DNA from: Albugo candida
Taxonomy: Eukaryota > Oomycota > Peronosporomycetes > Albuginales > Albuginaceae
Length of the DNA stretch: 64,000 bases
NCBI GenBank assembly: GCA_905220665.1
Contig: CAJNAR010000011.1
Span: forward strand, 62,001-126,000
Direction of reading: 5' to 3'
A model generated the notes under the pieces. That model was given only the letters and a program-made list of their open reading frames with translations. It made no database searches and had not been told where the DNA came from. Both the position numbers and the translations under genes were made by a program. The stretch's first letter is position 1; each line of letters begins with the position of its first letter. Below, one piece after another: positions 1 to 12,773 of this stretch.

Positions 1-901
1 CATGAGTGACGAAATGGTACTATATCGAAGAGAGAAACAACTTGCACGCCGGGAGAGATTTTCCATGGCATTGGCAGAAGGACCTCAAGTTGTGATCGAT
101 TGTGGATTTGAAGATCTACTCACAGACAAGGAAAAAAAGAGCCTCGCCCAACAAATTATGTAATTATCGTCATACAGAAACCACCAAAGTAACTATGAAC
201 TCTATGTCAGGTTCTCCTATGGAGTCAACCGTCGGAGTGAGACACCCTTGAAGTTGTTATCGCTCTATAACTCTTGTCATTCAGCAAAGTTGTACTTATT
301 TTTTGTGAACAGTGTCATGATTACATCACTCAGAGGAACGACCTTCGCTGCACTCAGTAATATCACCGGTTTCAACGCCTGGCAATCAGTAATTTCTTAA
401 TTTGATCATTGAGGATGAGTCCTAACGTCTCGATAAACCAGTTTCAGCCGTGGACAGAATGCTATACAAGTTTGTTCAGGACGGAAGCACTTATATATCT
501 GACTGCGGACTCACCAAATATTTTATCGACACTATCCAGAGACAAGGTATGTAGAGTGTATGGGTATTCTTGCAGTATGGGCATATAAAATCCAACAGGT
601 TTATATTATAGGGGGTATTGTCGATCGCAATCGCTTGAAAGGTGCGACATATGAGAAAGCAAGTGCTCAAATGATAGCAACAGCACGTCTTCCACTCCAA
701 GAGTTTGTGGATATGGGTGCATATACACGTGTTTTGACCGTCAATCATGGTAAAAACCATAAGCTTGAATTCTCTAGAGCAACGTTGTAACCGTGTGCAT
801 GCTAAGTCTTTGCAATATTGGTTTACTTTGCACAGCTACACGACTGGAAAGAAGCAGCGCTGAAGGCACTTCCATCGAGAAAAGTATCTGCACCGAAATG
901 A
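1..901 (+). CDS. TRM10: tRNA (guanine-9-N1) methyltransferase, TRM10 family (5' end cut by window)
   Basis: SPOUT-class enzyme that methylates N1 of purine 9 in tRNA. I read six exons: 2-159, 211-255, 313-388, 442-546, 599-749 and 807-901. The introns are 51-57 nt, all GT-AG, and the exons sum to 630 nt in frame (209 aa visible). Family blocks seen in order are VVIDCGFEDLLTDKE, FSYGVNRR, ALIYLTADSPNIL, VYIIGGIVDRNRLKG, YEKASAQ, ARLPL, VLTVNHV and a C-terminal LHDWKEAALKALPSRK. The ATG at base 2 lies inside the basic N-terminal region of the family, so the true start is probably upstream of the window. Unspliced, the gene looks broken by stops; splicing removes all of them. Function rests on family motifs. 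Confidence 0.88.
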
Positions 902-3900
902 GTTAAGACACTTTAAAGTCTAGATAACATCCTTACGAGCTCAAAAAATATAATAGGATTCTTCTAGATTGCATTCTCGAACGGATATAGCTGATTTGAA
1001 CTTCGAGATAATGTGCACTGTCGTATCATTACATGGAACTTCATTGCATGAGATGAGTTTTGAGGGAGGCAACACTTCATACATATATGTTTGACTAAGA
1101 AAAAATTCAATTCGCAATTCAATGTCACGATGGTACATACTCACTCCCCAAAAACTGCGTTGTACACAATTTCTAGACACATCTTGCTAGACATATCTGA
1201 TTAGTCGAAGATCGAGACAGACGCTGTGTGCTACAACAACCAAAACACCTTTTTCAATCTAATTTCTGGCAAAATACTCGTTATTAATCAAAGCATGCTG
1301 ATCAAAAGTATGTTTGTTACCAAGTAGATAATTTGGTTCTCTAGAATTGGTGGTCTGATAAAATAGACGTATTCATCCAAGAATTCAGTCATCCAGATGA
1401 AGCAGGCACCGCAGAGAAATTTCTCGGGTGCCTAAATGGTCGGTTATAAATCTTCTTGATGTTATCGAGCGTAACCTGATGAAGTGCGAAGTTGTACATT
1501 ATACGAGCAAGATTGTCTATAGAATTGTACCGCCCTTTTTTGTTCATGATGCAAGCCATAAATCTTCTACTGAACTTCATCGCAAATAGCACTCGTGAAT
1601 TATCAGAACCCTTCGATATTGCTTGCCAACCTCTTTCCAATGCTTTCTTCAAATTTCTCTATTTTCAGGTAAGTCCGGTCCGCCAGATGCAAGTTAGGCA
1701 TGTCTACCGGGTTAAATTGGTTGAATCTCACCTAAACTATCTGACTCGCTGACTCGGGCACAGTCTCCTCGAGACATTGAGAACCTTTTGAAGCCAAATT
1801 TCACTCTGATCGCACTAAGAATGCCGCAATCAAGCTTCAGAAGAGTGCGCTTCGCTCACTTAGGATATGGAAGTCGTCTTCAGCATGTCGATGTCACCAT
1901 TTTAAATCTTGGTTAAATTTGATTTCTCGTATTCGATTTCGTGCTCGCAGTGTGAGGGTGAAGTTTGGGTATTCAGAAGACTTCACATTGACAATATACT
2001 GATATGTACTTCTTAAAATTGCTGAAATAGTAGGACAAGTAGCACCCCACCTGAAGTGGCCGATATGCGTCAAATGATAGCTTGGTAGGTTAGTCAATGT
2101 CATATTGTCACTGGATTCAATGGGAAGATATAATTCATGATGTACTAAAAATTCCACGTCGCTAAATCCAATGTATGCTCTCTAGATCCATGGGTTTATC
2201 ACAGAACAACAAATATTGGCGCAGCTCCCCTGTAACGCAGTAAGGCTTTTACCAGTCACAGTCACACGTACAATTGAAACCGCTGATGTTGTACTCAGTA
2301 TAGAGATGGATACGATTTGGCTTAAGCACATGTGAAACGTCGGAATGATTCATCAGTCTGATACCAGTTTGATTCATGCAGCGTTTCGAACATCATTGCC
2401 AATCTCAACGCATTGACTACCTCATACTTGGAATGTGATACTTTCGCGTCGAAGTTGCGAGACACGCTATGCGTGTATTATTGTATGATATTATCTTATA
2501 GAAACCAGACTGTATTCGCACGTGCTCGATGCTTCTCAAGAGAGCTTTCATTGAATCTATCGATCATAAATGGAAAGAAAGTCTACATGGATCCGGACGA
2601 GAGATCAAATCGTGTCGTTCACTTAAGACGACGTCATCTACTCAATCTTGGAGATTACTAGCTGCCATCTGAATTGCTCTGAGTGACTAAAGACCTTACT
2701 CAGAAGTAATTGTAAAAATGCCTGAAGACCGGCAATTACGAGATTACGAAGGATTCTATAGAGTGGATTGCTAGGAAGAATACCAGAAGTCAGGAATACA
2801 TGAGAAGTGACTGAGTCAAGCTATGCACCCTACAGCGTCGACCTCGAAAGCGATAAGCGACAGTAAATAACATGTTGGCTGGTCTAATTTTGATAATGCA
2901 CCATTGCTAACATCAAAATCTTCATTTAGAATACTTCTACCTTGGATTACGACGTTAACTGTTGCTAAAAATGTGTTGCACATTTCGTTGCTAAATACTA
3001 CCTAACGTCTTGTCAATAATAAGCTGCCTTATCACATGATGATCCTCCTATCAACGTTCATTCGTGGCGATTGCCACATTCTAAACTTTTTGTACTAATG
3101 GAATCATCGACTCCTCTCAGTCAAAGACAATGTATCACCCCCCACCGTGCATTTGAAGTTATGAATCATTGTATCGACAATCGTACCTATAGGGATAGAA
3201 GAAAATTCTTATTCAGATTGGGACACTTCATGACCATTTATAAGTCACTCAAGGATTTTCTTGTGTGCAGAAATCTTCTTTGGTAAACCACTGTTCAAGT
3301 CTTCGTGCCTGGTATCAGACAGAACCAGCGTAATCTTTGTTGATTCTGTTGTTAGTGTGGCGGATGCTAAATACGTTGCGCTGAGGCTTATGAAGCTGGC
3401 TCGCCATTTACTTAGTTGAACGTGTAAATAACGTAGCCTAGGATACTTGTGAACTCCTGGTAAAGATTTCCCCACGAGTTAAAGCGGACGACGTAGAGAC
3501 CCCCAGAAGACTTCAAGGAAGCTGTACAAGTAGAACAGATTGTCGGCATTGACTTGTTTTTTTTTCTTTACGTGAGACAGATGGGTTCCTGCGGATGGAT
3601 TTCGCAGAACACAATACGTTGTGAGATGACACGGATGATTTCTCAGAGGCTACCAATAGACTCTTTTTGAGTCAAGAAAAAGGAAAGGTTTTGGCACATC
3701 GTCCACAGCAGGTCGAGAAGGCTTCTGTAGGAAAAGTTGCGTGGATAAAGTAATATCAGCTGGTGATTCAATAATAGGTGGTCGGTTGGATATGGATCAA
3801 GACCGAGTTAGATATGCTTTCAAAAGTAGTGTGAATGGTTGGCAATGCTAGTTAAGAATCGAGCAGGTGCAACTCCTGATCAAAGTCTGGCAGCATCAAA

Positions 3901-4950
3901 AGTGTATGAAGGATTGATGTATGGATGTATAATCTAGTATATTTTGAATCAACAGTGGATTACGCAACCGCAGTGGTACATCTTTGAAATAAATAGTAGA
4001 TAAGCCTACGTCTTTTAAATATATTAAAACAGATCATCAACAATGCTAATACTGTCGGTAAATATATCTCTATTTTGCTAGATGTCACTTATCAGACTTC
4101 ACGATCGAGCAGCAAATGTACTTGATTAGGATGATAGAAAATGGTGATGGATTATACAGTGCAGAGAGAATCCACGAGCAGTAAAAGGGGTAGTTTGTAT
4201 CCGAAAACTAGTCTGCGACACTTCTATACAGTCGTTGTCATCGTCAATGAAGACTCTATATCTTTTCCGAACACGTCATGAACGAGCTTAAACGATATCT
4301 ACTGATGCGAAATGTGAAGGTCAAGACGGAGAGATGGGCAAGATAAGGAATACCTCGATTTGATATAATTTGAAGCAGTGGAGGTTCCGAGAGCAGAAAA
4401 AATCATTCTCAAGTCATTTGCTAAAGGCCTGGTAATGATGCAATTATCATAGAGTAGATGTAAACAGCGTTTAAAGAATAACAGAACAAAAGTATAGAGC
4501 ACCTACAGTCTTTTCGGAGACATGCTTAGAAGAAATGGAATCATTCAGTCGTCTACTGAGCTTCTAGCGGACTTTATGTGCCGAATCGTATAAAATTTCG
4601 TCTTTATAAAGATTCTGTTAGTCCATGAAAAGTCTTATTTTGCGACCGAAGTATTGCGAGAATACGTTACTTAGAACATTGCTTTAAACAGTCGAATAAA
4701 AGATACCTTGATCAATCTGGTTGGATACATGCAGCCATAATACAACAGTCAGACAAGCTCAGTTGAAGGTGTCTATATTACTAGAATTAGACTAACTGAC
4801 TTCTCCAGTTGCCTAAGCTATCTTAAATAACATATATACACGTATAAAAAACGTTTCGTGAAATACCTGTGAGAGATGATAATATGTCGTCTCGTTGATA
4901 ATCCTGTATCGTAGTAGCCTCAGCACCCTTAATACGAGACTGTGTCCAGC
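902..4950. other. Gene-poor stretch, no supported gene
   Basis: About 4 kb with only short ORFs (under about 90 codons) that I cannot tie to any family. ORFs at 1389-1652 (-), 2413-2661 (+) and 3245-3475 (-) have no recognised domain. The composition and the neighbouring pseudogenes suggest decayed sequence. Old retroelement fragments may be present but I cannot support a specific one. Confidence 0.5.
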
Positions 4951-4960
4951 TTGTAAATGC

Positions 4961-5000
4961 TGTAAAGTTGTAAAGTTGTGAAATTGTAAAGTTGTAAAAA
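4961..5000 (-). repeat. Five tandem 8-bp units at the 3' end of the non-LTR element
   Basis: Five consecutive 8-mers on the + strand: TGTAAAGT, TGTAAAGT, TGTGAAAT, TGTAAAGT, TGTAAAAA. They lie about 70 bp beyond the last stop codon of the retroelement ORF. In the element's orientation they form an A/C-rich tail. Many non-LTR elements end in a short tandem repeat instead of poly(A), so this probably marks the element's 3' end. Confidence 0.6.
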
Positions 5001-7850
5001 TGGTCCAAAGGTACCGTGTTGTGCCATTTGGTGTGCACCACACGACTGTGAGCATAACCAGCCAACTAGGACTAGGATCCGAGTTGCACTAGCCTTCCCA
5101 CTCGCCTGTGCCGGACCCGTAGCAATGATTTTCGACTTCTGAAAAATCCATCAAATGATCCTTGCGTTGAGAGTTGCTCCAGCACCTGTGCAAGCCGAAT
5201 GCGTTCCTCTTGGTCGTAACACTGTCTTCGAAAGTACCGAACGTGCGCACTAAACGTGGTGTAAATGACGGAAAGTGCTGGAATTGTCGGAGTTGCAGAT
5301 CGCTGATCGAACAAACGACGATTCCGATCTGTCCAGAAGAAGTGCAGTGTCACCGCTTGCAATGCAAGCCATAAATCTGATATAATATCTAAATATTCTT
5401 GCCAATCCGACCGTAGTGTTGGTACGATTGCACATGCAATATGCTTCCAACGTGGTCGAGAGGAGAAAAACTGATGCCAACAAGGGAGTAACTCCCTCCA
5501 TAACTGTGCCGTGTGATCGCATTCTAAAAAGAGATGTTGATCGGATTCCACTGCCCCACACGAAGGCTGCGTGCACAATATAATGTCGGACTGAATATCC
5601 TTTAAGAACAAGAAACGAGATCGAACTGGCAGCATTCGGAAGGCTAGACGAAACTGTAAATCCTCGAAAATTGGTACTACACGTTTTCGAAGATGACGTG
5701 ATGTAGCCATAAAAGTTCGAACTCGTTCTGAATCCAGTGCGTCCGATCTCTCCCGTGTTGAACAATGTGTCGCCATCGGATGACTCTTGGTTGGTTCGGG
5801 AGGTTTCCAAACGATTCGTGAGAGCTGTGAGCGTGGAATAGATGGAAAATAAATTTTCCTGTCCTTGGTTGTTACTCCCGCATAAAATGATCTGCCACTT
5901 GTGGTTGGTGTAATCCAAGTGATGAGACCAATCGTCGAGTGGATACGCTGGAGAATCTGAGTGACTTCATTGTAAAGTCGACTCAGCAACTTTTCTTCAG
6001 ACATATCCGATGTGTTCAGCTCTTCGTCGTTGTAATACATGTCGACAAAATCTTCCTTCGTTGGCCATGTGTCGCTTTCACGCAAAAAGTCTTGCAAACT
6101 TCGAATCTCGAAATGCGTAGCGAACGATTACCGAAATGCTCGATGTGGTTCGTTCACCATGCCAAGATTGTACCAAACGTTCTGCGTACTCGGATGACGA
6201 GTAGCAGCTTCGTAATGTAACTTTTGGTCGCAGTGAAACCACATCGGTTGTTCCATGTAGTACTGACGGTGTTGTGAAACATTTAAATCTGATATTGAAA
6301 TGCTCCAATCCATCTGATGCCACATTCTAAATGCTTGTTTCCACCATGACGATATGCTCTCCCATTGAACCATTTTCCCATGTCGATTTGGTGCGATGGT
6401 GAATATATCCATCGGCTTGTGTGGCCCAAAGGAAGATTGGATAAGTTGTAATAATTCCGTCGAAGCAGTTGTCCCATTCACAGGAATACTTGTTGACGCA
6501 TCGGATGCTAACTGCTGAAGGAATTAAACACGTTGTAGCTTTAATCGTCCCACCAAAAAAGGAACTTGTAGTCCACCATCTTGTCGGCGAAGATATAAAA
6601 ACTCTTTGCTGAGTAGGTGAACATGTTTTGAATCTTCTTTGTGTTTCCGACAAAGCACAAATCGAATTAACATCGATTGCCACTGTCGAATTGTCACTGC
6701 TGGTATGTCTACGTGCATCGTGTAATGCCACAAACGTGATAAAATCATCGTCTGCGCAACCAGTAGTCGACCACGGACAGTTCGTGCTCGTCGAAACCAT
6801 ACACCAAACCCATCGTAAAAACGCTTGTCGAGAGTTGAAATAACCATCGAATGAGTTGGTTTCTGGCCGAACGGAATACCCAAATACTTGACCGAATCCT
6901 CCGGACCCATTATGGTCAAATTGGGAATACGTGGACATGGCATGGTCCGATTCAACGAGAGCAAAGATGATTTACTCAAGTTGAGTTTCGCACCCGATCT
7001 ATCGCAATAGACTTGGACGAGTTCGAGTTGCGTCAAAACACCATTTGGTGTCTCTGAAAGCAATGTCGAATCGTCCGCAAAAAATAATCCAGTTGCGACA
7101 GTCGTGCCATTAATCCAAATTCCATGTCCTTCATGTTGGCGAAGTAAATTTCCCAAAGGTTCGATCGTCATCAGAAAAAGTAATGCTGAGAGAGGATCAC
7201 CTTGTTTCACTCCACGTTGCGGTGTAATGGAAGGTGTGATATTTCCATTAATCATCAACTGCGCCTTTGTGTTATTGTACAAAAGACGAATTCAATCGAT
7301 GAAACTTTTCCCAACGCCCAGTTTTTCCAAAACGCGAAACATGTACGTCCAATTGACTCGATCATAAGCTTTCTCAAAGTCGAGAAAAGTCGCATAAGCT
7401 TCCTCCCCACGATGAGTGACCCCAAGTCTTGGATGTCGGTCAGATGTCGAATATGGTGATGCATCGACCTTCCTCGCACGAATGCTTTTTGATCTTGATG
7501 GATCAATTTTGGCAAAAAACGTTGCAAACGATACGCCAACACTTTTGAAAGTACTTTTACATCGACGCAAAGCAGTGCGATCGGTCGGTAGTTGCCAGGA
7601 TCACCGCGTGATCCTTTTTTGTATAAAAGTGTGATTGCTGAGTGACGTTGTGATCGAAGTAAAATTCCTCTTTCCAGCTGATATTCGAACACTATCTTCA
7701 GACACTCTAGACTGCACGCCTCAACGGTTCCCTCTATCACCTTCGTCTCGAAGGATTTTAAGTTGAATGGCTTCATTTGGATACAAAGCATCTTGAAATG
7801 GAAAGGCATCACTGATCTTGTCACAATCGCTCGGGCCTACTCCTCAATCT
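5001..7850 (-). mobile_element. Dead non-LTR (LINE-type) retrotransposon, 5' truncated
   Basis: The minus strand encodes a reverse transcriptase followed by a zinc-knuckle region. Seen in order: KKGSRGDPGNYRPIAL (RT block 1) and QKAFVRGRSMHHHI near 7500-7640; then ATFLDFEKAYDRVNW after a frameshift near 7430; RGVKQGDPLSALLFL near 7200; the catalytic motif FFADDSTLL near 7080; VKYLGIPFG near 6880; and the C-terminal Cys/His motif with CTQPSCGAVESDQHLFLEC near 5540. I count one frameshift and at least three in-frame stops (near 7297, 6524 and 6128), so it cannot be autonomous. No apurinic endonuclease domain is present upstream, so the copy is 5' truncated at roughly 7830-7850. The 5' boundary is an estimate. 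Confidence 0.85.
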
Positions 7851-9180
7851 GCCTCTAGAGACTCGGATGTAAGGTGTTCTGCCAATACAAAATGTATTTT
7901 CCAGGCAGCAAGCACTGAAGATAGACTCTGGTAGAGAGTATCTTCCGGTTCCGATCGTTGGCGGGCACAAGCGGGTTGAAGTGTGTCAAGTGAAAATACC
8001 TGTCGTTGGTCAGCTAGATCGACATGTGGCTCCAGTCCCCGTTCTTTCACAAAAGTCGTATTGTGTCATAAGCTTCCATCCCTGATCAGCTACGATATGG
8101 ATCGCCTTCAATATGTAGTCGATCTCTTCCGGAGTCATGAAATATATGGAATACAGAACCGTGGTGAATCTCAGCTTCAAGATGATGCATCCGTGCTCCA
8201 GAGCTACATGGAACATTTTCAAGTCATGCTTATTGACACCAAGCAAATTGGGAGCATGAGGTTCAGCACGAGCACATCCGCCGCGTGTTGGCTCTTATCT
8301 TTTTGATAGAGGAACGGACTTGTTTCACAATGGCTTCCTCCAGCTCCATCATGCGTTCGTAGCCTATTTTTGTCTGTTCGGAAGGCCAAGGCTTTAAACG
8401 TCTGACACCGATAGCACAGCAAGGACCATCACTGGTCTCATCTTGAGGTATCCAGTGCTGCTGTGCCTGATCTTTGAGCATCTTTGGTCCGTTCTTTTCC
8501 GTCGAGCGATGAAGTAAATTATTCTTGACACGCGGGATGCGTAGAGTTGACGCCCTACTAGCACAAGAACACCTGATGATCCAGGTCCAGAGAAAAATTT
8601 GTGGTCCAAAAAGTATATCATATATCACGTCTTTCGACACACCTGCGCCACAGGTGGAAACAGGATTCACATCGATGGCTATGTATGGAGCTACAGTTGC
8701 ATTATCCCGAAACGGCAATGCTTCAAGTTCGTGCAAGAGTGCTGTGTTCGGATCCACATCCTTGAATACTCCTGTGACATTGAAAGCTACAGAGAACACC
8801 TCGAGCTTGAGAGGTTTACTGGCATGACCATGCAATTCAGGGCAGAGTGCGACCACATCAACACGGCCTATTTTATTGAGAGGTAATGTCGAGCTGATCT
8901 CTGTCGCCTGAATTGTTTGGAAGGAGAATCCATCCTTAGCATCCGTACAACATGGATTATTGCAAAGGTGGATCCTGACCCGGTACAATGTAACTCGTCC
9001 TGCGCATTTTTTGAATATATATCGGCATTTACTGCTTTTGTAATCATTTTTAGGTTTCTTGACTGTCTCGATGGCTGATACGATGATTGTTGGTTTGATA
9101 AGACCGGCAATACTTTTCCCGTATCACATTCTCGACAGAGCCTAGACATCTTGCTGAAGCGGTTTACTTCGCATACAGCA
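7844..9180 (-). pseudogene. Pseudogene of a class V aminotransferase / cysteine-desulfurase-like PLP enzyme
   Basis: Reading the minus strand across frames restores one family in order: QSRNLKMITKAVNAD then TGSGSTFAIIHVVRML (9060-8960), NVTGVFKDVD with ALLHELEALPF (8800-8710), AIDVNPVSTCGAG then SKDVIY, HKFFSGPGSSGVLV (8590-8560), KIGYERMMELEEAIVK (8370-8310), and MTPEEIDYILKAIHIVADQG then WKLMTQYDF (8140-8060). The blocks sit in three different frames, the shifts do not coincide with GT-AG introns, and stops interrupt conserved segments, so the gene is dead. The segment at 7844-8050 is probably the C-terminus in another frame. It abuts the retrotransposon on the same strand. The original substrate cannot be inferred. 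Confidence 0.75.
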
Positions 9181-9585
9181 AATGCTTACGACCAAATGAA
9201 GTCTCAAACAATAAATTTCGACCGACCTTCTCGGGCGAATCATGAACAGATAGAGGCAACAATAAGCATGTGCTGTATACTATTGATTTGCATTTGATAC
9301 AGGGACACAACCAGCTTTCACGCTGCCCATCGAGCTTTTACATGATGTCAGCATTCTGAGTTTTGAGATTGGCTTATACAGAGGGAATCCGCCAGGACAG
9401 CGGAGCATCGATATAAAATCCAATACAAAGCTTAAGAATTATACTCCATAGTAGAGTATCGAAGGTTTTTTTGCCAAATCACTTGTTTGAAATAGAGATC
9501 ATTGAGTCTACGTTCTTCATCTCAGGTCCTCGGTTCCAGCTGGCCGAATTACTTGACGCAAATAAAAAATGAGACATAAGTTCCA
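9181..9585. other. Short stretch without recognisable feature
   Basis: It lies between two pseudogenes. I see no coding signal, repeat or RNA I can support. Confidence 0.4.
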
Positions 9586-10790
9586 AATTCTGACTTCGCT
9601 TTGCAGCAACAGCAAGTGCTAATTTAGGTAAGAATAATTTCGTTATTTTTCCAATTGATGCAATCATCAGTGATACATTTTCCATGCACAAGCTTGGTGT
9701 CAAGAGATTGATAGCCTCGACTAGATTTTTTCAGCATCACTCCTGAACATTGACATCTCCGGCTTCGACGAGCTGAGCAATCTACTCTGCAAATTTGATC
9801 TGATCTCTTTTGCGAGTTACCATGAGAGCAGTCAATCATAACTTCTGCTAGTAACTTGGCTCCATTTAGCATATTTACCGCCTCTGTGAGGTATTGTTCT
9901 TCACACTTCGGATTACCTTTGCCACCTCTTAGAATCATATGGCACTTTTCGTTCCCTTTCGTCATCACAATTGACGCGAGTCCGTGCTTGCTTAATCCGA
10001 GACAACTTTATTGACTGGAGGCTGCTAAAGAAGCGTCCACTCGGATTTTAATATCACCTTCTGTGCCATTTTTTGCACCTCACCGGCATTCATAAGCCAG
10101 ACGTAATTTTGCGATGTAGTTGAGACGCGCCCCGATGACTCTCACGATATTTGAAGTGAAATCGTATCCAGGAACTCTGATACAACCGATACGCCTAGCG
10201 CGTTGATATCGAGCAACAACTTTGGGCCACACGAATGCCTTTATCGATCTTTGAACGATAAGTTCAAGTCCGGGTCATTGATCAATCATTTCCATCTAAT
10301 GATGTACGCGGTTTCACTTATTAATTTCGCACTGGTGTCAGCAGCTCGCCTGATAATTTTTCCTGTAAAGGTCTCAGAAGTTTAGCTATTTGCACGAGCG
10401 AAAAGAGTAGTGAATATCGATGAGAATTCGTGCGATAAAAGCGAGTCATTACCGTACTCCATAGCTGGGCCCACGTCATCTAACGAGCATGGTCCAAAAA
10501 GCACGACTAAGCGATCGTCACCGCAGTGCACAATATCGCAAACTTGTTCTCGGGCGCCCGTAATATAAAGTCATATTATGTAGGTGCAATGTGTCGACGT
10601 GTTTCCTCTCCATTTTATGGACCGTGCGGCTAACTGGAAGGTGTTCACTCACACATGCGGTCGAGATAAGAGGTCATATAATTGTGACATAAAATCTTCT
10701 ACTATTGCACGCTTGGAAATTTTTGCATTTTCCGTCATCAGCCCAACAATTCGATTCCGACCAATAGTTTAGGTGTGCACAATCACTCGA
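9586..10790 (-). pseudogene. Pseudogene of DAHP synthase (3-deoxy-7-phosphoheptulonate synthase, class I AroF/G/H type)
   Basis: This enzyme performs the first step of the shikimate pathway (PEP plus erythrose 4-phosphate). On the minus strand, in order: LPVSRTVH (about 10630), DDRLVVLFGPCSLDD with AMEYG (10520-10450), a stop-interrupted LINDPDLNLSFKDR (about 10290), LLLDINALGVSVVSEFLDTI (10220-10160), SKHGLASIVMTKGNEKCHMI then LRGGKGNP (9990-9900), VMIDCSHGNSQKRSDQI (9850-9790), and a degraded C-terminus LVHGKCITDDCINWKNNE (9690-9640). In-frame stops fall inside conserved blocks (before LINDPD, after KDR, after DTISLQIS) and frames change several times, so splicing cannot rescue it. An intact paralogue may exist elsewhere in the genome. 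Confidence 0.8.
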
Positions 10791-12773
10791 TGACGCATTG
10801 TTGGATTTTCGGTACGGTGAGGAGCGAGCGGTACAGGAGTTATTTCGATGGCTTCTGATTATTGAGGCAGCATTCAGATGTCACATAATCAAACATAGAG
10901 ACCGCTGACACGCGCAAGAAAATGTCCATGTCTCAGTAACACACACATCAACGATAGCAATGCTTAATTTGTTCGCAGCCAAAAAATTGCACTTATGAAG
11001 CCAATGCAAAGGTAATCGGATTTGGCTCTATGTAACACGTTGTTCGACACCAATGACTCAAGATCGTTGTCTGTGCCATGCGCGGGGGAGCTATGTGGAT
11101 TTCTTGAACAAGCATAGGTCCCGTACCCAGCTAAAGACATTCTCTAACGATGCAAGATGATCCTGGCGATGCATTTTCTCTCGCACGATTCGGTAAGATA
11201 CATTAGAAAAAACTCCAGTAAATCGGCGGTGCAGCTATTCCTTTCTGGTCTTACATCCACACTGACGCATTTATCGATCTCAAATAGCCAACGATTCCTT
11301 CTCTCAAAAACATCTTCTAGGTAAATAGCTCACGGAACGATTTGCGTCAATTCCTACAAATCAGAAGCTGGTCATTATTCTTTGTGTCGAAATCAAGTTC
11401 TTGATGGCGCACAATCAGCATTTCTGAGTTGTTCACTCAATCAATGTTTCATCGGATACCTCAGCGTTTCCTTTTGTAGATGCCGAAGGGTCGTCTCATA
11501 TGAAAAAACAACGGGAAGGCATATCAGGGAGGAATTGAACCCCTGTAGAGCTTGACGGAAGAATCCAAAGTCTGCAACTGACTTATATTTTACGCAGCTT
11601 ATGATGCTGAGCTACGCATTTCAGTTCAGTGTTATTGACGGTACGGGTTTTCCGATCCGATTACATCGAGAACGCTTTTGATTGGGAGAATGTAGAAATA
11701 GGCTCTTGCTCCTTGTATTGTATAGCATTGAGAAATTCACAAAGAGTATATAAGAAAACGAGCGAGACGAAGCATTCGAATCCGGCCATCGTGGTAATGT
11801 CCACGATACACGGACAAGCCGCAGTTTCCATTTGTTTATTGAGTGTGAATCAGTATAGCTTGGCCCAGATTCATTTATCCGCAAGATCCTGATCTCCAGT
11901 ACACCATCGATGCGAACTGCTATGCACGGGAGTGCACGACTCCAACGAACAAGACCAACGACACATTGAAAGAATTGCAGCTGGCGGCATCTTTAAGGAC
12001 AACGCGACGGTCCATATTTCTTCCGAAGACTCGGTTACCAAATTGAAGTCTCCGCCTCATCTGGAGATCTCAACGGTCAAGGCTTAATTGAATGGATCAA
12101 GCGAATTGAAGCCGTACCTACTTGATTAGCATCACAAATTGGTGCAAAAACAAGCAAAAAGAGATGTACAACAGAGGCATAACCCGTTAGACGATGAGAA
12201 GAATAGGATTAAAGTGCTGAAGGATGTATTGCAAAGAAGGAGGTCGAAAGAAACACGACTTTTCATGACACGCAAAAGAGTATTTGAAAATCGAACGACA
12301 ACTACGGTTCTCGTTGGCGGAGCTTGAAGCAAGAAAGCGTCAATTTGAGACGGAAATGTCGACCATAAACGAATTATCAGTTGGACAACAATGAAATTGT
12401 CCTGTTGAGCAAACAGCTTCAAGCTGGACGACAGAGTGCAGCGGTAATGGATAAACAATGAGCTATGGCGTTGATGAAGCAAGTAGCTGCTCTCGTTGCC
12501 CAATGAAGCCGCACAGAAAAGAAAAGAAAACGTCTGGAAGCAAACTTTGTAGAAGCTTCGTGAAGAAATCTTTTCCTTACGAAATCAAAGAGCCCTCTTC
12601 CATCTCTCTTAACCACACTACGATCCGTCGACGATCAACTTGCAACGTTCACGTGAACAAGAACCCCTTCCTAAATTGAGTTTACCTGTACAGGCAATAA
12701 TATACAGGAGAAAAGATGAGTTAGAGTAAGAGGCTCACGCGATGGAGTATACGCAGCTGTTATTGCATCCATC
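10791..12773. other. Unassigned decayed stretch
   Basis: Only short ORFs of no known family. A stretch at 11520-11630 resembles a tRNA T-arm on the minus strand but does not fold into a full cloverleaf. The + strand around 12130-12430 has lysine/arginine/glutamate-rich reading frames (for example AELEARKRQFETEMSTIN), which suggests a broken coiled-coil gene. Nothing here is firm. Confidence 0.4.

Noticed and set aside
157..182. In-frame stop in TRM10 after QQIM, first taken as a pseudogene
   Set aside because: A 51-nt GT-AG intron (160-210) removes it and joins QQIM to FSYGVNRR, as the family requires.
3270..4800. Possible copia RNase H / integrase fragments on the plus strand (DSVVSVADAKYVALRL-like)
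   Set aside because: Only isolated residues match. No ordered set of motifs and no LTRs found.
11515..11635. tRNA-like sequence on the minus strand (GTAGCTCAG and GGGGTTCAATTCC blocks)
   Set aside because: The acceptor arms do not pair, the anticodon loop lacks U33 in the best fold, and spacing is wrong. At most a degenerate tRNA or organellar fragment.
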